Assembly (NCBI GenBank): GCA_038326655.1
Contig: JBBQKG010000018.1
Span: 1-62,401, forward strand
Origin: JBBQKG01 sp038326655
GTDB lineage: Bacteria > Actinomycetota > Thermoleophilia > Solirubrobacterales > JBBDJG01
Direction of reading: 5' to 3'
DNA: 62,401 nt
Under the pieces are notes generated by a model. The model worked only from the letters and a program-made list of their open reading frames with translations. It was not told the DNA's origin and searched no databases. Within the stretch, counting starts at the first letter, position 1, and each line of letters begins with the position of its first letter. Shown in pieces: positions 43,418-52,337 of this stretch. Made by a program: the position numbers and the translations under genes.

Positions 43418-44314
43418 ATGAGCTACGAGACGCTGCTCTACGACGTCGACGGTGCGGTCGCGACGATCACGTTCAACCGGCCCGATCGGCTGAACACGAT
43501 CGTGCCGGGGATGCCCGAGGAGCTCGAGTCGGGGATCGGCCGTGCGGTCGCGGACGAAGCCGTGAAGGTGATCGTGCTCCGTGGCGCGGGTCGGGCGTTC
43601 TGCGCAGGATTCGATTTCGCCGGTGGCTTCCGCCACTGGGACGAGCGCCTGAAGACCGACGGCGAGTGGGACCCAGGCAAGGATTTCGTGATGGCGACCT
43701 CCCCTCAGGGGCCGGTGCCCAGGTTCATGAGCATCTGGCGCTCCCCGAAGCCGGTGATCGCGCAGGTGCATGGCTGGTGCGTGGGGGGCGGCAGCGACAT
43801 GGCCCTGTGCGCGGACCTCGTGATCGCCTCCGAGGACGCTCGCATCGGCACCCCGTACTCGCGTGTCTGGGGCTGCTACCTGACCGGCATGTGGATCTAT
43901 CGCCTCGGGCTCACGCGGGCGAAGGAGCACGCGCTCACCGGAACGCCGCTATCGGGCAGCGAGGCGGCCGCAATCGGGTTGATCAACAAGGCGGTCCCGT
44001 TCGCGGAGCTCGAGCAGGAGGTGCGGGAGACAGCCGAGCGGCTCGCGTCGCTGCCGCTCTCGCAGCTCGCCGCGATGAAGCTGGTCGTGAACCAGGCCTT
44101 CGAGCACATGGGGATCGCCTCGACCCAGGTGCTCGGCCCGATCCTCGACGGGTTGATGCGCAACACCCCCGACGCGAAGCGTTTCATCGAGCTCGCCGAG
44201 CAGGAGGGGGTGCCCGCCGTGGTGGCCGAGCGTGATGCCGTTTTCGGCGATTACAGCCAAGCGCCGCGGGAGGACCAGCCGGACCCGCGCAACGTGATCG
44301 AGCCCGGTCGCTAG
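43418..44314 (+). CDS. Enoyl-CoA hydratase/crotonase-family protein
   Basis: A 298-residue crotonase-fold acyl-CoA enzyme. The oxyanion-hole strands are A-F-C-A-G-F-D-F and V-H-G-W-C-V-G-G-G-S-D-M. The usual two glutamates of true hydratases are not obvious, so another acyl-CoA reaction is possible. AGAGGAG precedes the ATG. It stands alone before the glycan genes. Confidence 0.85.
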   Translation: MSYETLLYDVDGAVATITFNRPDRLNTIVPGMPEELESGIGRAVADEAVKVIVLRGAGRAFCAGFDFAGGFRHWDERLKTDGEWDPGKDFVMATSPQGPVPRFMSIWRSPKPVIAQVHGWCVGGGSDMALCADLVIASEDARIGTPYSRVWGCYLTGMWIYRLGLTRAKEHALTGTPLSGSEAAAIGLINKAVPFAELEQEVRETAERLASLPLSQLAAMKLVVNQAFEHMGIASTQVLGPILDGLMRNTPDAKRFIELAEQEGVPAVVAERDAVFGDYSQAPREDQPDPRNVIEPGR

Positions 44315-44339
44315 CCCGACTCGCGACCGGACGCATCGG

Positions 44340-44368
44340 TTGTCGCCGCGGCGGAAACCGGCTATACC
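44340..44368 (+). promoter_or_regulatory. Promoter of the first glycosyltransferase; leaderless message likely
   Basis: TTGTCG (44340-44345) and TATACC (44363-44368) are 17 bp apart. The ATG is only 9 bp after the -10 box, so transcription should start at or within a few bases of the start codon. Confidence 0.5.
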
Positions 44369-44377
44369 AATCGTTTG

Positions 44378-46045
44378 ATGCCAGGGGCGCCTTCAGCAGA
44401 GCCTGCCAGCGTGGTGGCCAACGAGCGGGCGTTTCGAAGGTGGGACTATCCGGTTTTCGGGCTGCTCACCGTGCTCAACCTCGGCGCGGTCGCACTTTTA
44501 TTCGAGGTCTGGTTCTCTCCCTCGACCGTGGGGCACAACACGGTGCTGTTCGTGCTCATAACGATCCCCCTGGTGATCGGGCTCGTGATGTTCGAGCCGA
44601 GGTGGCTGCTGCTGCCCCTGATGCGGCGGCCCCGATCGATCGACGCAAGGCGCGGCTGGAAGCTCGGTGTGGCGACCACGTTCGTTCCGGACGCCGAGCC
44701 GATCGAGATGCTGAAACAAACGCTGCGCTCACTCGTGGCGATCGACTATCCACACGAGACCTGGGTGCTCGACGAAGCGGACGACGAGGACGTCAAGGCA
44801 CTCTGTAGGGAACTCGGAGCTCATCACTACAGCAGGAAGGGCAAGGCGCATTACCACACGGACTCCGGTCCGTATCAGACCCGCACGAAGCACGGCAACT
44901 ACAACGCCTGGCTGGCGGAGGTCGGGTTTGACAGGTACGAGCTGATCACAGCCTTCGACCCCGACCACGTTGCGACGCCGAGCTTTCTGAAGCGGGTCGT
45001 CGGTTACTTCGACGATCCCGGGGTCGGCTACGTTCAGGCCGCACAGGTCTACTACAACCAGCCCGCCGGCTTCATCGCCCGTGGGGCCGCGGAGGAGACT
45101 TACGCCTACTACTCGTCGCTGCAGATGACGAGCTATGCGATCGGGTATCCGATCGTGACCGGATGCCACAACACGCACCGCGTCACGGCGCTGAAGGAGG
45201 TTGGAGGATTCGCTCCACACGAAGCCGACGACCTGCTGATCACGATCTATTACCGCATCGGAGGCTGGCGGGGCGTCTACGTCCCCGAGGTACTCGCGCA
45301 CGGGATCAACCCCGTCGATTGGCCCCGCTATCTCAACCAACAGCGGCGGTGGGCGCGGTCCGTGCTCGACGTGAAATTTCGGATCTTCCCCAAGGTGGCG
45401 CGGCGCTTGCCGCTGCCGGAGCGGCTGATCAGCACGATGCACGGGCTCTACTACCTGCAGGGTCTCGGGACCGCCTACGGCATGGGCCTACTGGCCTTCG
45501 CGCTCGCCTCGGGTAAGTCGCAGAGGGTCGTATCCGTGCACACGGCGCCGCGCCTGGTGCTGCTCGGCGCGGTCCTGCAACTGTGTGACTTCTATCGCCA
45601 GCGCTTCTTCCTCCAGCCGAAGACCGAGTGGGGTCTCAACTGGCGCGCCAAGCTCCTTCGATTTGCCAAATGGCCCCACATCCTGCTCGCGCTGTACGAA
45701 GCGATCTTTCGGCCGGCGGTGGGCTACGCGATGACGACCAAGCACAGAGCGGCCAGGAACGCCCATGTGCTCGCACGCGCTCACCTGCCGGGTGTGGCGC
45801 TGATCGTGTTGGCGTGGTTGGTCGGCCTGGCGCTCGGGGTGCCTCAGAGCGGCGCACTGCTGCTGATCGCGGGCGTGATCGTCTCGATGTCGGTCGCGGT
45901 CGTGTTCACCGAGTTCCTCGATTTTCCGGACCCATATGACCAGCAGTTGGCCGAGGAAAGGCTTGGAAGCGAAAAGCATCCGCCCCCTCGCACGATGCAT
46001 CTCGCCAAAGCGGGGATTACACAGGCCCGAGACTCCGCATCCTGA
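44378..46045 (+). CDS. Processive family-2 glycosyltransferase (cellulose/hyaluronan synthase-like)
   Basis: A 555-residue membrane glycosyltransferase. Two N-terminal helices (about 15-38 and 50-72) precede the GT-A domain, with the nucleotide-sugar motif D-P-D-H (194-197), the acceptor/base region A-D-D-L-L-I-T, and Q-Q-R-R-W (321-325). Several C-terminal helices follow. Q-x-x-R-W marks processive beta-glycan synthases such as cellulose, hyaluronan and NAG polymer synthases. ATG at 44378 is preferred to a TTG one codon earlier. It is probably the polymerase of the surface glycan. Confidence 0.88.
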   Translation: MPGAPSAEPASVVANERAFRRWDYPVFGLLTVLNLGAVALLFEVWFSPSTVGHNTVLFVLITIPLVIGLVMFEPRWLLLPLMRRPRSIDARRGWKLGVATTFVPDAEPIEMLKQTLRSLVAIDYPHETWVLDEADDEDVKALCRELGAHHYSRKGKAHYHTDSGPYQTRTKHGNYNAWLAEVGFDRYELITAFDPDHVATPSFLKRVVGYFDDPGVGYVQAAQVYYNQPAGFIARGAAEETYAYYSSLQMTSYAIGYPIVTGCHNTHRVTALKEVGGFAPHEADDLLITIYYRIGGWRGVYVPEVLAHGINPVDWPRYLNQQRRWARSVLDVKFRIFPKVARRLPLPERLISTMHGLYYLQGLGTAYGMGLLAFALASGKSQRVVSVHTAPRLVLLGAVLQLCDFYRQRFFLQPKTEWGLNWRAKLLRFAKWPHILLALYEAIFRPAVGYAMTTKHRAARNAHVLARAHLPGVALIVLAWLVGLALGVPQSGALLLIAGVIVSMSVAVVFTEFLDFPDPYDQQLAEERLGSEKHPPPRTMHLAKAGITQARDSAS

Positions 46046-46083
46046 CGAGACCCGCTCGAGGGGCAATCCGCGATCGCTTAGTT

Positions 46084-46127
46084 CCCAATTTGGGGTGGTT
46101 GACATTTTCTAACTCCCCGGATAGGTT
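46084..46127 (+). promoter_or_regulatory. Promoter with palindrome before the second glycosyltransferase
   Basis: TTGACA (46099-46104) and TAGGTT (46122-46127) are spaced 17 bp. Just upstream CCCAA-T-TTGGG (46084-46094) is an 11-bp palindrome next to the -35 box, a plausible activator or repressor site. A leader of about 80 nt would follow to the GTG at 46217. The rest of the 171-bp gap shows nothing else. Confidence 0.5.
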
Positions 46128-46216
46128 TGTGGCGCAAGTACGGATAGGCGCCCCGTAGAGGCCAGACCCGGGGCGTCGGCACGGACGTTGGCAGGAAGGA
46201 TTCGCGGGGGTTCTGG

Positions 46217-47155
46217 GTGGACCACCTATGCGCGGACGCCCAGCACGTGGCGGACCCGCATACTCAGGAGTGGGCAGGACAGCTGGCGTTGCCGGTCGAT
46301 TCACTGTGGATCGGGACGCGGCCGTCGGCACGGTTTAAGCGGTCGGGCACGGATGATGCGCCGCCGGTTGAGCCGGCCACGGCACTTGTCAGTGTGATCA
46401 TCCCGACCCTGAACGAGGCCGAGAACATGCGTTACGTGATCCCGCAACTCTCGCGCGATTACGACCTGATCGTGATCGACGGGGGATCGACCGACGGCAC
46501 GGCCGAGGTGGTGCGGGAGCTCCGTCCCGACGCAACCGTGCTGCGCCAGCCCGGACGCGGAAAGGGGGACGCGCTGCTATGTGGGTTCCTGGCCGCACGC
46601 GGAGACATCATCGTCACGTTCGACGGTGACGGCTCGGCCCGGGCCGACGAGATTCCCCGCTTCGTACGGGCACTGGACGAAGCAGACTTCGCGAAGGGAT
46701 CACGCTTCATCGAGGATGGCGGCAGCGCCGACCTCACGTTTGTCAGAAGCCTCGGAAATCGCTTCCTGTGCGGGCTGGTCAACCTCCTGCACCGCACCGC
46801 CTACACGGACCTGTGCTACGGCTACAACGCGTTCCGGCGGTCATGCCTTCCGTTCATGCCGGACAGCGCGCCGGGGTTCGAGATCGAGACGATGATGAAC
46901 ATCCGTCTTGCCAAGACGGATCTGCAGATCGTGGAGGTGCCGAGCTATGAGGACCTGCGGCAGTTCGGCCGGAGCAACCTGAATGAATTTCGTGACGGGT
47001 TCAAGATCCTGCGGGTTCTGATCCGTGAGCGCTTCCGGTCGCAGCGGGCGTTGCGATCGGTGATGGAGGACCTGGTGCCGGTCACGGTGCCGGGCGAGCT
47101 TGCGCCGGGCTCGGACCTGGTCGCGCTCGACATGGTGGCCGAGGCGGCAGAGTAG
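46217..47155 (+). CDS. Family-2 glycosyltransferase, DPM1/polyprenyl-phosphate type
   Basis: A 312-residue soluble GT-A enzyme. After a 55-residue non-conserved start come V-S-V-I-I-P-T-L-N-E-A-E-N-M, D-G-G-S-T-D-G and the metal site F-D-G-D-G-S. These fit glycosyltransferases that load a sugar onto polyprenyl phosphate (dolichyl-phosphate mannose synthase-like). No membrane helices are present. The GTG start gives no strong ribosome binding site; a later start is possible. Confidence 0.82.
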   Translation: MDHLCADAQHVADPHTQEWAGQLALPVDSLWIGTRPSARFKRSGTDDAPPVEPATALVSVIIPTLNEAENMRYVIPQLSRDYDLIVIDGGSTDGTAEVVRELRPDATVLRQPGRGKGDALLCGFLAARGDIIVTFDGDGSARADEIPRFVRALDEADFAKGSRFIEDGGSADLTFVRSLGNRFLCGLVNLLHRTAYTDLCYGYNAFRRSCLPFMPDSAPGFEIETMMNIRLAKTDLQIVEVPSYEDLRQFGRSNLNEFRDGFKILRVLIRERFRSQRALRSVMEDLVPVTVPGELAPGSDLVALDMVAEAAE

Positions 47156-47183
47156 GGCCGGCCCTCCGCTGGCCGGCCGTGCT

Positions 47184-48164
47184 TCAGCCGTGAGACGCAC
47201 GCGGCGAGTGGACCGCGTAGTAGAAGCTGCCATACGCGAAGCCGGCGGTTGCCGCTGCGAGACCGGAGCAAACCCAGGCGATGCGCGTCAGCGCCATCCT
47301 CGGGTCGCGCAGCGCGATCACCGCGCGGAGATCGCGGCGAAGCGCGGCGCCGAGTGTCCGCCTCGCATATCGGCGCTCCGTGTCCAGCGCCCGCTCGTCG
47401 GTGAGGCGCCGCAGCAGCGCCTTCGAGACTCCCTCGTAGAGGCAGCGCCGCACGAAGTAGGCAAACCTCTGGCGGCTTGGCGGGACCGCGTGCCGGATCG
47501 TCGCATCATCCACCATCAGGACCTCGGCCTTCGGGAAGCGCGTCCGTACGCGAATGCACAGCTCGGTCTCCTCGCAGCCGAGCGGTTGCTTCCCCAACCG
47601 CCCGATCGCCGGGTCGAAACCCCCCACTTCGGCGAAGACCCACGCGCGAAACGCCATGTTGCACCCGAGCGTGTTGCGTACCGAGCCGCGGCGGCGCAGC
47701 CCGCGATACGAGCAGCCGACCACCCAGAGGAACTCCTCGGGAAAGTGGGCCGGAGCGCGCCCGGACCAGATCGGGACCGCGTGACCGCCGACCGCGAACA
47801 CGTCAGGCTCAGCGAGCACTTCCCGAAGCGTCGCCAGCCAGTCGGGCGGCGCGAACGCGTCGTCGTCGAGGAAGGCGATCGTGTCACCAGTGGCGTGCTC
47901 GATGCCGGTGTTGCGGGCAACCGAAAGTCCGCGGGGGCCGCGGCTGGGAACCACGCGAACAGTCGAATCGAGGGCTTCGCGGAGCTTGTGCTCTAGCCGC
48001 TCGTTGTGGTCGACCACGACGACGATGGACGGAACAAGGGGAATCTGATCGAGCACGGACTGAACGCAGGTCAGCGTCTGCTCGAAGCGCTCGAGCGAGA
48101 AGGCGCAGATCACCGTCGTGACCGATTCAGCACCCGTCCCTGCGCGCTCGGGCCGCGAATCCAC
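47184..48164 (-). CDS. Family-2 glycosyltransferase with C-terminal helix
   Basis: About 326 residues. The GT-A core is V-T-T-V-I-C-A-F-S-L-E-R, N-T-G-I-E-H-A-T-G-D-T-I-A-F-L-D-D-D-A and G-C-N-M-A-F-R. A hydrophobic segment lies at the end (C-S-G-L-A-A-A-T-A-G-F-A-Y-G). It resembles rhamnosyl/glucosyl transferases (mycofactocin or wbbL-like). A GTG at 48164 is chosen. A TTG at 48230 would add 22 residues that do not look conserved. It is divergent from the next gene. Confidence 0.78.
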   Translation of the reverse strand: MDSRPERAGTGAESVTTVICAFSLERFEQTLTCVQSVLDQIPLVPSIVVVVDHNERLEHKLREALDSTVRVVPSRGPRGLSVARNTGIEHATGDTIAFLDDDAFAPPDWLATLREVLAEPDVFAVGGHAVPIWSGRAPAHFPEEFLWVVGCSYRGLRRRGSVRNTLGCNMAFRAWVFAEVGGFDPAIGRLGKQPLGCEETELCIRVRTRFPKAEVLMVDDATIRHAVPPSRQRFAYFVRRCLYEGVSKALLRRLTDERALDTERRYARRTLGAALRRDLRAVIALRDPRMALTRIAWVCSGLAAATAGFAYGSFYYAVHSPRASHG

Positions 48165-48258
48165 GCAGCAAGCGTAGCGATCGGCCGAATCTCGAACACG
48201 CCTTTTAGCAGCGCTTTGGGTCGCTACCAAGGGCTGCTTTCACTAAGTTGGCTGTGTC

Positions 48259-49587
48259 ATGTCGATAGCCCATAGAGAGCCGATCGAGTTCGAGCCCGTC
48301 CGCCTCCTCGACGTCGACCTGGAGGATGGTGTCCCCGATGTTCCGGCATGCTCCGCGGACGGCAGGCGTTACCGCTGCGTGCGGACGCTGGTGCGACTGC
48401 ACGGAAATCCACTGGGAGTGGTGAACCTCACGGTGGGCGACCAGGGACTGAGCGCGGACCAGCATGCGGCAGCGCTGTGGCAGTCTCTGGAGCAGGCGAT
48501 CCAGGACCACCTCGCGAGCGACGGTTTGCCTCCCTCGCGCTCGCCTTCCGCCGTTGGGCTCGGCAACGGCTCCGTGCCGGCCTGTGTAGAGCACCGCAGG
48601 GCATTCCAAGCGCGCGCGCCATTTGTCAGCATCGTGGTGGCTACTCATGACCGGCCCGAGAGCCTGTTCCGCTGCCTTGGCTCGCTGCTCGAACTCGACT
48701 ATCCTTCCTTCGAGATCGTGCTCGTCGACAACGCGCCGGCGACCGATGCGAGCCAGAAGCTGGTCGCCGAACGGTTCGCGGGGAACGACAGAGTGAGGTA
48801 CTTCCGGGAGGACCAGCCGGGACTTGCCGCCGCTCACAACCGCGGCCTGGCCGAATCGAAGGGGAAGGTGATCGCGTTCACCGATGACGACGTGGTCGTC
48901 GACCGTCACTGGTTGCTTGCGTTCGCGACATCGATCGAGCGGGCAGAGGACGTCGGCTGCGTCACGGGGTTGATCCTTCCCGCCGAGCTCGAGACCGCGG
49001 CCCAGGTCTGGGCGGACGACTACTGGGGCCTCTGCAAGGGGTTCGCCGAGCAACGGTTCAATCTGGACGATCACCGGGCGAACGGCCCGCTCTTTCCATA
49101 CGCAGCGGGGATGTTCGGATCGGGCGCCAACATGGCCTTCTGCGCAGACGTGCTGCGGGACATCGGCGGATTCGATCCAGCCACGGGCACGGGCACGAGG
49201 TCTCGCGGAGGAGATGACCTGTCCGCCTTCTTCCGGGTGGTCGCAGCCGGCCACACACTCGTATACTCGCCCGCGGCGATCGTGAAGCACTGGAACGCGC
49301 GCGATTACCAGAGTCTTCGCCGGCAGGCGTACGGATACGGGGTGGGACTGGCGGCGTACCTGACAAAGACAGTGGTGGACGAGCCCGCGCGGCTTCCCGC
49401 ACTGTCGGTCCGAGCGCCGCGTGGAATCGCACACGCGTTCAGGCGGACCTCGGCCAGAGACGAAATGAGCTCCAACGACTATCCAGGCGAGCTGAAGTGG
49501 CTCGTACGCAAAGGGATGTTGTACGGACCGGTCGCATACCTCCGCAGCCGCCGCCAGGCACGCCGATGGAACGGCCAACCCTCGTAG
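48259..49587 (+). CDS. Family-2 glycosyltransferase, first gene of the plus operon
   Basis: A 442-residue protein. The first 115 residues are a separate small domain seen with such transferases. The GT-A core follows (V-S-I-V-V-A-T-H-D-R-P-E-S, N-R-G-L-A-E-S-K-G-K-V-I-A-F-T-D-D-D-V, G-A-N-M-A-F). It ends in a basic helical region. The last 22 bp overlap the start of the next gene, so translation is coupled to the PRTase/HAD protein. Confidence 0.85.
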   Translation: MSIAHREPIEFEPVRLLDVDLEDGVPDVPACSADGRRYRCVRTLVRLHGNPLGVVNLTVGDQGLSADQHAAALWQSLEQAIQDHLASDGLPPSRSPSAVGLGNGSVPACVEHRRAFQARAPFVSIVVATHDRPESLFRCLGSLLELDYPSFEIVLVDNAPATDASQKLVAERFAGNDRVRYFREDQPGLAAAHNRGLAESKGKVIAFTDDDVVVDRHWLLAFATSIERAEDVGCVTGLILPAELETAAQVWADDYWGLCKGFAEQRFNLDDHRANGPLFPYAAGMFGSGANMAFCADVLRDIGGFDPATGTGTRSRGGDDLSAFFRVVAAGHTLVYSPAAIVKHWNARDYQSLRRQAYGYGVGLAAYLTKTVVDEPARLPALSVRAPRGIAHAFRRTSARDEMSSNDYPGELKWLVRKGMLYGPVAYLRSRRQARRWNGQPS

Positions 49588-52337
49588 GGGCACGGACACC
49601 CGCCGGCGACGTCAAGCGCCCACCTGACCCTGTCCTCTCCAGCGAGGCCCAGCCTCCCACGGCGCTGACCTTGGAGAATCTGCAAAACGACCTGGACGCG
49701 CTCGCCAAGCTGCTGGGGCACGAGCTGCGCGATCGATCGCCGCTCGATGCCTATCTGCTCGCGGCCGGCATCAATCAGATCGCCGAGGACCACCTCCACC
49801 CGGAGATCTACCCGTTCGACCGCGCCGTGGCCTACCTCGCCGAGTCGGGGCCGTTGGGCCGCGTCGCGCGCGGCGCGGCCGCCGCGCTCGCGGGTGCAGG
49901 CCGGGGGATCGCGAAGCGGCGGCGCGTCTCGACACGCGTCCTGCGCTGGCAGGGTGAGATCGCGCGGCTTGTCGAGGCGCTCGCAGGCGACCTCGCCGGC
50001 GTGTCCGGGTCCACGTCCGCGTCGTCGAGCACCGTTCTCGGCTCGGTCGAGGACCTGCCTCTTCGCCTTCGCAGGAAGATGATCCGCTTGCCGGCATGCT
50101 TCCAGAGCTTCGACCAGCAGCCCGCCGACCTGGCCCGCTTGGTCGGGGACTTCAGCAGGCGGTGGCCGCATCGAGGCCGGCCGCTGCTCGTCGTCGGAGT
50201 CCGGACCTCCGGGAGCTACCTGGCACCGCTCTGCGCCGCGTTCCTGAGAGCGGAGGGCTATGAACGCGTCCAGGTCCTCACGATCCGGCCGGGACGCCCG
50301 CTGCTGGAGCACGAGCTGGAGCTCGCGCGGTCGATCGGGAGCGAGGACGGAATCGCGCTCTTGACCGACGATCCGCCGGTCACGGGGAGCGGTGTGGAAA
50401 GCAGTGCGCGCGAGCTCGAGCAGGCCGGCTTCGCTCCCGAATCGGTGGTCCTCCTGCTCCAGGCGTTCGGCGCCGGGCTGCCTGCGCTGCTCGATCGCTA
50501 TCCCGCGGTCGTCCTGCCCTGGGAGACGTGGACCGTCAACGCCCGGCTCACGCCCGAGGTCGTCGAGCGAGAGCTGTCGGCTCTCGTCGGTCCTCACGGC
50601 TCCGTGCTCCGGGTGGAGGCGGCGTCGCCTCCCCGCCGTTCGCGCGGGCACGCCCGCGGGCTCTTCCGCGTTCGCATGGGCGGGCGCCCCGGCAAGGCAG
50701 GCGACGAGCAGCAGGTCGTCGTGGAGGGCATCGGTCTCGGCTATTTCGGATCGCCGCCCCTTCTCGCCACCCGCCACCTGGAGGCGTTCGCGCCAAGGCT
50801 GTTCGGCGTGCGCGACGGGCTGCTCTATCGCGAATGGCTTCCCGACGAGCGCCGAGCGGCCGCCGTCGACGAGGAGATCGAGCCCTCGGTGGCGCGGGGG
50901 ATCGCCGCATACGTGTCCGAACGCCACCGCGCATTGCCCGTGACCGAGGACATGAGCCTTCGCCTGGTGGGAGAGCAGCCTGCCTGGGAGGTCGCGAGCA
51001 CGATTTTGAGCCGCGCGTTCGGCCGGGCATGGCCGCTCGCCAAGGTGCTGGTGATGGACCGGGTGGTCAAGCGCCTGCTGCACGTGAGTCAGTCCTCGGT
51101 CGTCGACGGCTCGACGGATCTCGACAAGTGGTTCTCGCGCGAGCGTTCGAGCGAGTTGCTCGTGAAGGTGCAGCCCCCCGAGGGCCCGTTCTCGCACCTC
51201 GGGCTGAGCTGCTTCGACCCGGCCTTCGACCTGGCGGGCGCGACCGCTCGGATCCATGACCCGTCTTTCGCGCGCAGGTTGCGCGACACCTACGCGGAGC
51301 TCGACGACGCAGCCGTCGATCAGGAGCGCATCCTTCTGTACGAGCTCGCGCATCTCTGGCGCCGCCAGCGCACGCACGCCGACGACGAACCGGAGCTCCG
51401 CCGGGCACGTTCACGCGCGATGCAACGGTACTTCGCGGAGGCGTATCTCGGGGACGTCGACATGAGCGCGTCCGGGCCGCTTTGCGCGCTGGACATAGAC
51501 GGCGTCCTCGAAACCGAGCACCTCGGCTTTCCCGCGATCACACCCGCCGCCGCCCGCACGCTTCGCGCTCTGATGCTGCACGGCTATCGGCCGGTGCTCG
51601 CGAGCGGGCGAAGCGTGGGCGACATCGCCGAGCGATGCCGCGTCTACGGGCTTGCGGGCGGTGTCGCCGAGTACGGGGCCGCCTGCGTCACAGGCTCAGG
51701 ACAGGTGATCGAGCTTCTGCCGGATGGCGCGGCAGCGACACTCGGCCGGCTTCGTTCGGCGCTCGGCCAGATCGAGGACGTGCGGCTCGACGGGGACTAC
51801 CGGTTGGCGGTGCGCGCCTACCGGGTCGATCGGCACGGCGCTCGGCGTGGGCTCGAGGGCGAAACGATCGCCGCCTGCCTGGAGCAGGCCGGAAGGGGCC
51901 GCGCCCGCGCGATCGTGGGACACGGACAGACGGACTTCGTAATCGAAGGCGTCGACAAGGCGACTGGACTGCGCCGGCTCGCCGCCGAGCTGGGCGCCGG
52001 AGATCGTGAACCGAATGCGAAGCCGTTCGCGCTGGTGGTGGGCGACACGGTCACCGACATTCCGTGCGCGGACGTCGCCGTGCTGGCCTGCGCTCCCGGC
52101 CACGCGGCCGACACCCTGCGAGAGGCGGGCTTCGAGTGCATGAAGGCGCCATATCAGGCCGGCCTGGCGCAGGCGGCGGCCCGCCTGCTCGGGCATGCAC
52201 CGGGTGGGTGCAGCGTGTGCCGGCCGCCGCCCTTCACGCGGGAGCGCAAGCTGCTGCTGTCGGCGCTGGCCGTACAAGAGCGCGGATGGGGGAGCCTGGT
52301 GGCTCAGGGGTTGAGACTCGGGACGAGCATCAGATGA
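49566..52337 (+). CDS. Multidomain phosphoribosyltransferase-like / kinase-like / HAD phosphatase protein
   Basis: A 923-residue cytoplasmic protein. Residues about 35-145 are an unrecognised helical domain. About 195-300 is a phosphoribosyltransferase-like fold with the PRPP loop L-L-T-D-D-P-P-V-T-G-S-G (265-276). About 365-600 looks kinase-like (Y-R-E-W-L-P-D, then C-F-D-P-A-F-D-L-A) without a clear H-G-D motif. About 637-875 is a complete HAD phosphatase: D643-I-D645-G, Ser680 in L-A-S-G-R-S, Lys798, and V-V-G-D-T-V-T-D (D827, D831). It may make and dephosphorylate a ribosyl-phosphate conjugate; this is inference. It overlaps the genes on both sides. Confidence 0.75.
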   Translation: MERPTLVGARTPAGDVKRPPDPVLSSEAQPPTALTLENLQNDLDALAKLLGHELRDRSPLDAYLLAAGINQIAEDHLHPEIYPFDRAVAYLAESGPLGRVARGAAAALAGAGRGIAKRRRVSTRVLRWQGEIARLVEALAGDLAGVSGSTSASSSTVLGSVEDLPLRLRRKMIRLPACFQSFDQQPADLARLVGDFSRRWPHRGRPLLVVGVRTSGSYLAPLCAAFLRAEGYERVQVLTIRPGRPLLEHELELARSIGSEDGIALLTDDPPVTGSGVESSARELEQAGFAPESVVLLLQAFGAGLPALLDRYPAVVLPWETWTVNARLTPEVVERELSALVGPHGSVLRVEAASPPRRSRGHARGLFRVRMGGRPGKAGDEQQVVVEGIGLGYFGSPPLLATRHLEAFAPRLFGVRDGLLYREWLPDERRAAAVDEEIEPSVARGIAAYVSERHRALPVTEDMSLRLVGEQPAWEVASTILSRAFGRAWPLAKVLVMDRVVKRLLHVSQSSVVDGSTDLDKWFSRERSSELLVKVQPPEGPFSHLGLSCFDPAFDLAGATARIHDPSFARRLRDTYAELDDAAVDQERILLYELAHLWRRQRTHADDEPELRRARSRAMQRYFAEAYLGDVDMSASGPLCALDIDGVLETEHLGFPAITPAAARTLRALMLHGYRPVLASGRSVGDIAERCRVYGLAGGVAEYGAACVTGSGQVIELLPDGAAATLGRLRSALGQIEDVRLDGDYRLAVRAYRVDRHGARRGLEGETIAACLEQAGRGRARAIVGHGQTDFVIEGVDKATGLRRLAAELGAGDREPNAKPFALVVGDTVTDIPCADVAVLACAPGHAADTLREAGFECMKAPYQAGLAQAAARLLGHAPGGCSVCRPPPFTRERKLLLSALAVQERGWGSLVAQGLRLGTSIR

